Assembly (NCBI RefSeq): GCF_007827955.1 | Contig: NZ_VITR01000010.1 | Location: 221,447-285,446 of the forward strand | DNA: 64,000 nucleotides | Direction: 5' to 3' | From: Nitrospirillum pindoramense | GTDB taxonomy: Bacteria > Pseudomonadota > Alphaproteobacteria > Azospirillales > Azospirillaceae | In this document: positions 61,801 through 64,000 of the stretch, in pieces | How the letters are laid out: the number at the start of each line of letters is the position of its first letter | Numbering within the stretch: the stretch's first letter is position 1 | Made by a program: the position numbers and the translations under genes | Notes under the pieces: generated by a model | What the model was told of the DNA's origin: nothing | The model's input: only the letters and a program-made list of their open reading frames with translations | Database searches by the model: none

Positions 61801-64000
61801 CCTGGCGGGCGTGGGCGGCAGCACCACGGCGGCGGGCGTGCGCAACGCCGGCAGCATCGGCACGCTGTCCAACAGCGGCGTCATCCGTGTCACGGGCGCG
61901 CATTTCAGCGACGCCGTCTTCAACACCGGCACCATCGCCACGCTGCTGAACGCCGGCGGCACCATCGCCGCCACCGTCAGCGGCGCCGGCGTGGAGAATA
62001 TCGGGTTGATCGGCAGCCTGGGCAACAGCGGCACCATCATCGGCGCCAGCTATGGCCTGGAGAACACCGGCACCATCGCCACGCTGAACAATAGCGGCCT
62101 GCTCAGCGGCAACACCGCCCTCAACAACACCGGCACCATCGGCGTCCTGGTCAACAGCGGCAGCATCGGCGGCAACCTGGGCCTGTACCAGCACGGCGCC
62201 GTCATCGCCACCCTGGTCAACAGCGGCGTCCTGGGCCGCAACGGCGGCGTCTTCGCCAGTTCCAGCATCGACACCCTGATCAACAGCGGCACGCTGCTGG
62301 GCACCCTCAACAGCACCGGCGCCCTGATGCTGTCGGGCACCGCCACCCTGGGCACGCTGGTCAACAGCGGCGTCATCAACGGCAACATCACCAACAACGG
62401 CGGCGGCGACCTCACCATCGGCGGCGGCGGCGGCGGCACGGTGGGCACGTTGACCGGCGGCATCATCAGCAGCCCGTCGCACAATGTGGTGTTCAGCGGC
62501 GGCGCGCTGGCGCTGGGCGACGCCCTCAATGTCGGCGGCAACACGGTGGCCAACACCGGGGCCACGCTGACCCTGGCCTCCGCCATCAGCATCACCGGCA
62601 ACTACAGCCAGTCGTCGGGCACGCTGGTGATCAACCCCGGCACCGGGCAACTGGTGGTCAGCGGGGTCGCCAGCATCGGCGGCGGCAAGATCAGCGCCAG
62701 CCTGTCCAGCACGGGCAACTATCTGGCGGGGGGCAACTACACCCTGGTGCAGGGCGGCGCCGGCTCCAACTACACCGGCGCGGCCCTCACCGTCACGGGC
62801 GGGTTGGCGGGGCTCAGCGCCGGCACATCCATCGCCACCATCGGCGGCAATGTCGACCTGCTGCTGGCCGTCAACAACGACTATGTCGGCGGGACGCTGG
62901 CCACGCTCACCAACACCGGCACCATCAGCGCCAATACCGGCATCCATGTCACCAACGGTGGCTCGGTCGGCGTCGTCACCAACAGCGGCCTGCTGAACGG
63001 CCGGTATGCCTTCATCAATCAGGGCAGCGTGGGCACCCTGGTCAACACCGGCGTTATCGCCGCGGGCAGCACCGGGGTCCAGGGCCAGGGCAACTACGGC
63101 ACGGTCGTCAACAGCGGCACGATCAGCGGCGTCAGTGTGGCCGTGGCCTTCGGCGGGTCGGTCGGCACCCTGGTCAACAGCGGCCTGATCAACGGCTCGC
63201 AGGCGCTCTACATCGGCAGCATCCTGGGCACGCTGGTGAACAGCGGCACCATCGCCGGAACCATCAACAATGCCGGCGGCGGCCCGCTGACCATCGTCGG
63301 CGGGACGGGCGGCACCATTGGCACCCTGACCGGCCAATCCGGCGCTGTCGGCGCCCTGGCCAGCAACGCCAACGTGGTGCTGGCCTCGGGCAGCCTGCTG
63401 CTGAACGACCAGGTCGTCCTGGGCGGCAACACCCTGTCCAACATCGGCGCCTCGGTGCGGCTGGGCACACTGATCAGCGTCACGGGCCAGTACAGCCAGA
63501 CGGCCGGCACCCTGGATGTCGGGACGGGTCGCCTGGCGGTCAGCGGTGCTGCCAGCATCACCGGCGGCACGGTCGTGGCCACGCTGTCCGGTACCGCCAA
63601 CTACCTGGCGGGACAGATCAGCTCCACCACCCTGGTGACGGGCGGCGTCGGCTCCAACTACACCGGCGCCAGCGTGGCGGCGGGGGGCGTGACCGGCCTG
63701 GCCGTGACCGGCACCACCAGCGGCACCAACCTGGTCGTCGCCGGGCTGAACGACTACATCGGCGGCACGCTGGGAACGCTCAGCAACAGCGGCACCATCA
63801 ACGCCGGCAACGCGGTCTACGTGGCGGCGACGGGTAGCCTGGGCAGCTTCACCAACAGCGGCGCGCTGCTGGGCGCCACGGCGGCCTTGAGCAACCTGGG
63901 CACCGTCGGCTCCATCCTCAACGGCACCCTGGGCACTCTCGGGGGCACCCTGGGGGTCATGACGGGCGGCGTGGGCGTGGCCAACGCCGGCAGCATCGGC
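55871..64000 (+). CDS. Giant secreted repetitive (beta-solenoid-like) surface protein, N-terminal 2710 codons
   Basis: The frame runs from ATG 55871 (AGGTGG just upstream) to the window edge with no stop. Residues 1-40 are a signal peptide with a basic N-region and AxA end (GASALAISAGLAAPRPAQA). Just after it are two Cys (about 43 and 58); I saw no others in the parts I translated. The rest is Gly/Thr/Ser/Asn-rich, with endless GTLTNSGTI-type units of about 20 residues that fit a parallel beta-solenoid. These are grouped in larger modules marked by NDYVGG, GGNLLLNDN, ITGNYSQ, TGNYLAGG and GGVGSNY. Such build is seen in type V autotransporter passengers and large adhesins. No barrel is visible because the C-terminus is outside. 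A role in adhesion is inferred. Confidence 0.85.
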   Translation, partial: MAKYTNTRAHGNKKTQQVILLGASALAISAGLAAPRPAQASNCGSFSTTSTVGSAANCTSFVWTGTLGTVINNGTLVANNTGSTSNYAGFSIQGGKTLTALINNNTIGGTGAAGGIAAIVLTGTPTYTTTSGTISYGISAYTTIGSIVNNAAGTIRSDGGYGAIRMMNGVKVAGFTNAGTILANGNSALNLTGASIGTLTNSGYIYSSVGGAIDVDVITTISTVGTIINSGMLRGNSGGTGAVNVFGVVGSVSNSGTILNDSGPGVAVRNYGGFGPTAIYHSHVGQDATLSTLTNSGMISGTVGVSIGAGGSIVSLVNANTGTIQGGIVIAKTTGNASVTHNGYLGALSNAGVIIGNVVNNSSTPLSITGGTGTTLGTFTGASGKGSIISTLGNIVITGGNLLLNDNINVGSGTVISQGTNLTIAAGSTITGNYYNTLSTNTLTTSGLTVTGRVTLITGTIVPSFSSAGNYIVGTAASLIYSPTGISNLGSAFAAVQAPTGAHFSNIGASGTTLIYYNPLMDYVGGAVASVSIGSTALAGISTIYPTALYIASTGTLGTLTNTGTIRGDIVNLSANDLSIRGGTLTTIGTLTGYSNSIGTINNTNSNVVLASGNLRINDILNVGTNTVINSGANLTFGTLGTISLTGNFAQTSATGTLALGTNLLSISGAANIAGTVLSNFTTTVNHTVGEAITLVSAAGGLSLSYGTLTGVVRGSGTGINVTGTTTSNNLLAMVQNYYIAGTYGTITNAGTLTSTSAVYVASTGTLGAVSNTGVIQGNLINNSVRDLTLLGSSGAGFGTFTGLSGTATGSIVNTASNVTLSGNVLLNDHVNVTGHTLVNSGGNLYLTTGISVTGNYSQTGGTLAELSALGGGQLIVSGAAVVNGANYTVVGATGAYHYLQGPAGGTPIISGGVGSSYTSITYDSGITGLTLGGYTQGTSLWGTILNDYVGDSLGSIAIGGGTVLAAQAGVQTLIYISGAGTLGTLSNSGTIQGNIANNGGADLNIRGGSGATVGTFTGVGGSIGTITNTNSNVVLSGGNLLLNDNVNVGSHLLYNTGANLTLANAQTVTGGYLQNNANGTLTLNAGAKLVVTGGATISDGYIVTSSFNALANHTIGESQNLVEGGAGSSYATINSGNVSVVRSGVSGLAVGAAVSGNTLSAAVQNDYFGTTTAAFTNSGALVLSSISAASAALVVASTGSIGHLTNTGTLNAEAVNGFGVYLLTSGTLAATIGTLSNSGLIAGRNGIANFGGVIGTIDNSGQILDSLPNSGIYNGNIISLVNNQAGGTIAGAYGVANNGTMGAITNAGLIQGSVSSGSTTAVGVANFGSLGSLSNSGTIQGTSTHTAFGVQNSGTLNALANTAGGTITATGAITSGTSNVVAGVRNGGSIGTLANSGLITVSGANTVTGFNVIAGIANMASVIDTLSNAGTIAASGTVSDLTLSRQAGLFNAATIGTLSNSVGGLISGQVYGLDNFTGGTITQLLNAGTITASVHTALFNEGVIGTLSNSGTIQGQTALRLGSSGTIGTFTNSGTIAGSILNGASTALTIGGGAGTVVGVLTGAGGGLGSIGKGRITSTGANLVFSGGNLLLNDDITATGQTVANSGASLRLANSVSITGNYTQGATGTLLLGSGAILTVSGAAAITVGTVTSSGFNASGNYLAGGSNVTLVAGGVGSSYNTTVVAGGGITGLGLTGSVSGNNLLAVVGNDYVGGSLGSINNTGSLSYNGAQTGAVYVAGTGSLGTLVNSGTIAGSIAVEVAAGGTLGQVVNSGLISGNLVNLSTNVLTLAGGTVTGTYSGGTIVSTLANIALTSGSVALNDAVNVGAGTLVNSGASVLLNTVLGITGNYSQTAGTLTLNGTGQLAVSGAASLTGGTIVTTNFVSTGNYLASGPGTTLVSGGVGSNYAGVSISSGAIFGLAVGGSTSGTNLVAVAQNDYVGGSLASLGNTGSIGGVLYAAYVTFGGTVGTLNNSGTLAGVGGSTTAAGVRNAGSIGTLSNSGVIRVTGAHFSDAVFNTGTIATLLNAGGTIAATVSGAGVENIGLIGSLGNSGTIIGASYGLENTGTIATLNNSGLLSGNTALNNTGTIGVLVNSGSIGGNLGLYQHGAVIATLVNSGVLGRNGGVFASSSIDTLINSGTLLGTLNSTGALMLSGTATLGTLVNSGVINGNITNNGGGDLTIGGGGGGTVGTLTGGIISSPSHNVVFSGGALALGDALNVGGNTVANTGATLTLASAISITGNYSQSSGTLVINPGTGQLVVSGVASIGGGKISASLSSTGNYLAGGNYTLVQGGAGSNYTGAALTVTGGLAGLSAGTSIATIGGNVDLLLAVNNDYVGGTLATLTNTGTISANTGIHVTNGGSVGVVTNSGLLNGRYAFINQGSVGTLVNTGVIAAGSTGVQGQGNYGTVVNSGTISGVSVAVAFGGSVGTLVNSGLINGSQALYIGSILGTLVNSGTIAGTINNAGGGPLTIVGGTGGTIGTLTGQSGAVGALASNANVVLASGSLLLNDQVVLGGNTLSNIGASVRLGTLISVTGQYSQTAGTLDVGTGRLAVSGAASITGGTVVATLSGTANYLAGQISSTTLVTGGVGSNYTGASVAAGGVTGLAVTGTTSGTNLVVAGLNDYIGGTLGTLSNSGTINAGNAVYVAATGSLGSFTNSGALLGATAALSNLGTVGSILNGTLGTLGGTLGVMTGGVGVANAGSIG
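57431..63748 (+). repeat. Seven in-frame super-repeats of the giant protein
   Basis: The anchor (N/Q)DYVGG-like motif falls at 57431, 58079, 58709, 59366, 61001, 61682, 62876 and 63749. The spacings are 216, 210, 219, 545, 227, 398 and 291 codons. Four modules are compact (210-227 codons) and three are expanded by extra short GTLxNSGxI units. All are in one frame. Confidence 0.8.

Noticed and set aside
55862..63337. A 2491-codon leftward open frame opposite the giant repetitive gene
   Set aside because: Its translation is Asp/Ala/Gly-rich repetitive sequence lacking any domain or signal. It arises because the Gly/Thr/Asn codons of the real plus-strand gene avoid stops on the other strand. 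The plus frame has the signal peptide and ribosome site.

Overview
The window is GC-rich DNA with dense, short-spaced genes. It carries TonB receptors, alpha-type LysR, TetR, MarR and AraC regulators, an MHYT sensor kinase, T1SS genes, class I fumarase and an aromatic-acid (pca) cluster. This fits a free-living alphaproteobacterium, probably of the Azospirillum/Nitrospirillum kind. That placement is inferred from gene content and codon use, not from a marker gene. I see no rRNA, tRNA, transposase, CRISPR array or origin.

Layout. 1-5.4 kb: the start of a TonB receptor, divergent from an SsuD-like flavin monooxygenase; a TetR regulator with a perfect palindrome in front; a secreted esterase; and ethanolamine ammonia-lyase (eutBC). 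5.6-12.2 kb: a periplasmic CXXCH protein, TspO, a secreted S41 peptidase, a putative ChaN/EreA-like secreted protein, and a DUF2231 membrane protein translationally coupled to a sorbosone-dehydrogenase-like lipoprotein. 12.2-17.4 kb: a TonB receptor divergent from a NarL-type histidine kinase/response regulator pair, then a small membrane protein. 17.4-20.6 kb: an AraC regulator (PobR-like) divergent from pobA, and a pentapeptide-repeat protein.

20.7-27.7 kb is the most accessory-looking part. A 1088-residue winged-helix/STAND-type ATPase/TPR protein turns AT-rich in its last third and is followed at once by a small AT-rich protein. Facing it is a two-gene operon that I read as a tectonin-propeller alpha-pore-forming toxin with a helical partner. 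27.9-32.9 kb is a protocatechuate module: pcaHG on one side of a LysR gene (with a clear T-N11-A box) and pcaBDC on the other. With pobA it would take 4-hydroxybenzoate to 3-oxoadipate; pcaIJ/F are not here.

33.1-44.2 kb is a surface or export locus: two tandem RgpF-like proteins, a Sel1-repeat protein, a HlyD/HlyB-type type I secretion pair, a GT4 glycosyltransferase and a zinc-motif methyltransferase. 44.2-49.3 kb: a zinc-type alcohol dehydrogenase with a divergent LysR, an ohrR/ohr pair with two strong operator-like palindromes, a Gfo/Idh/MocA oxidoreductase and a small membrane protein. 49.5-55.1 kb: a hybrid MHYT histidine kinase, a degenerate GGDEF/EAL-like protein and class I fumarase. 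From 55.87 kb to the window edge runs one open frame of at least 2710 codons, a giant secreted repetitive (beta-solenoid-like) protein built of 210-227-residue modules with inserted short repeats; its C-terminus lies beyond the window.
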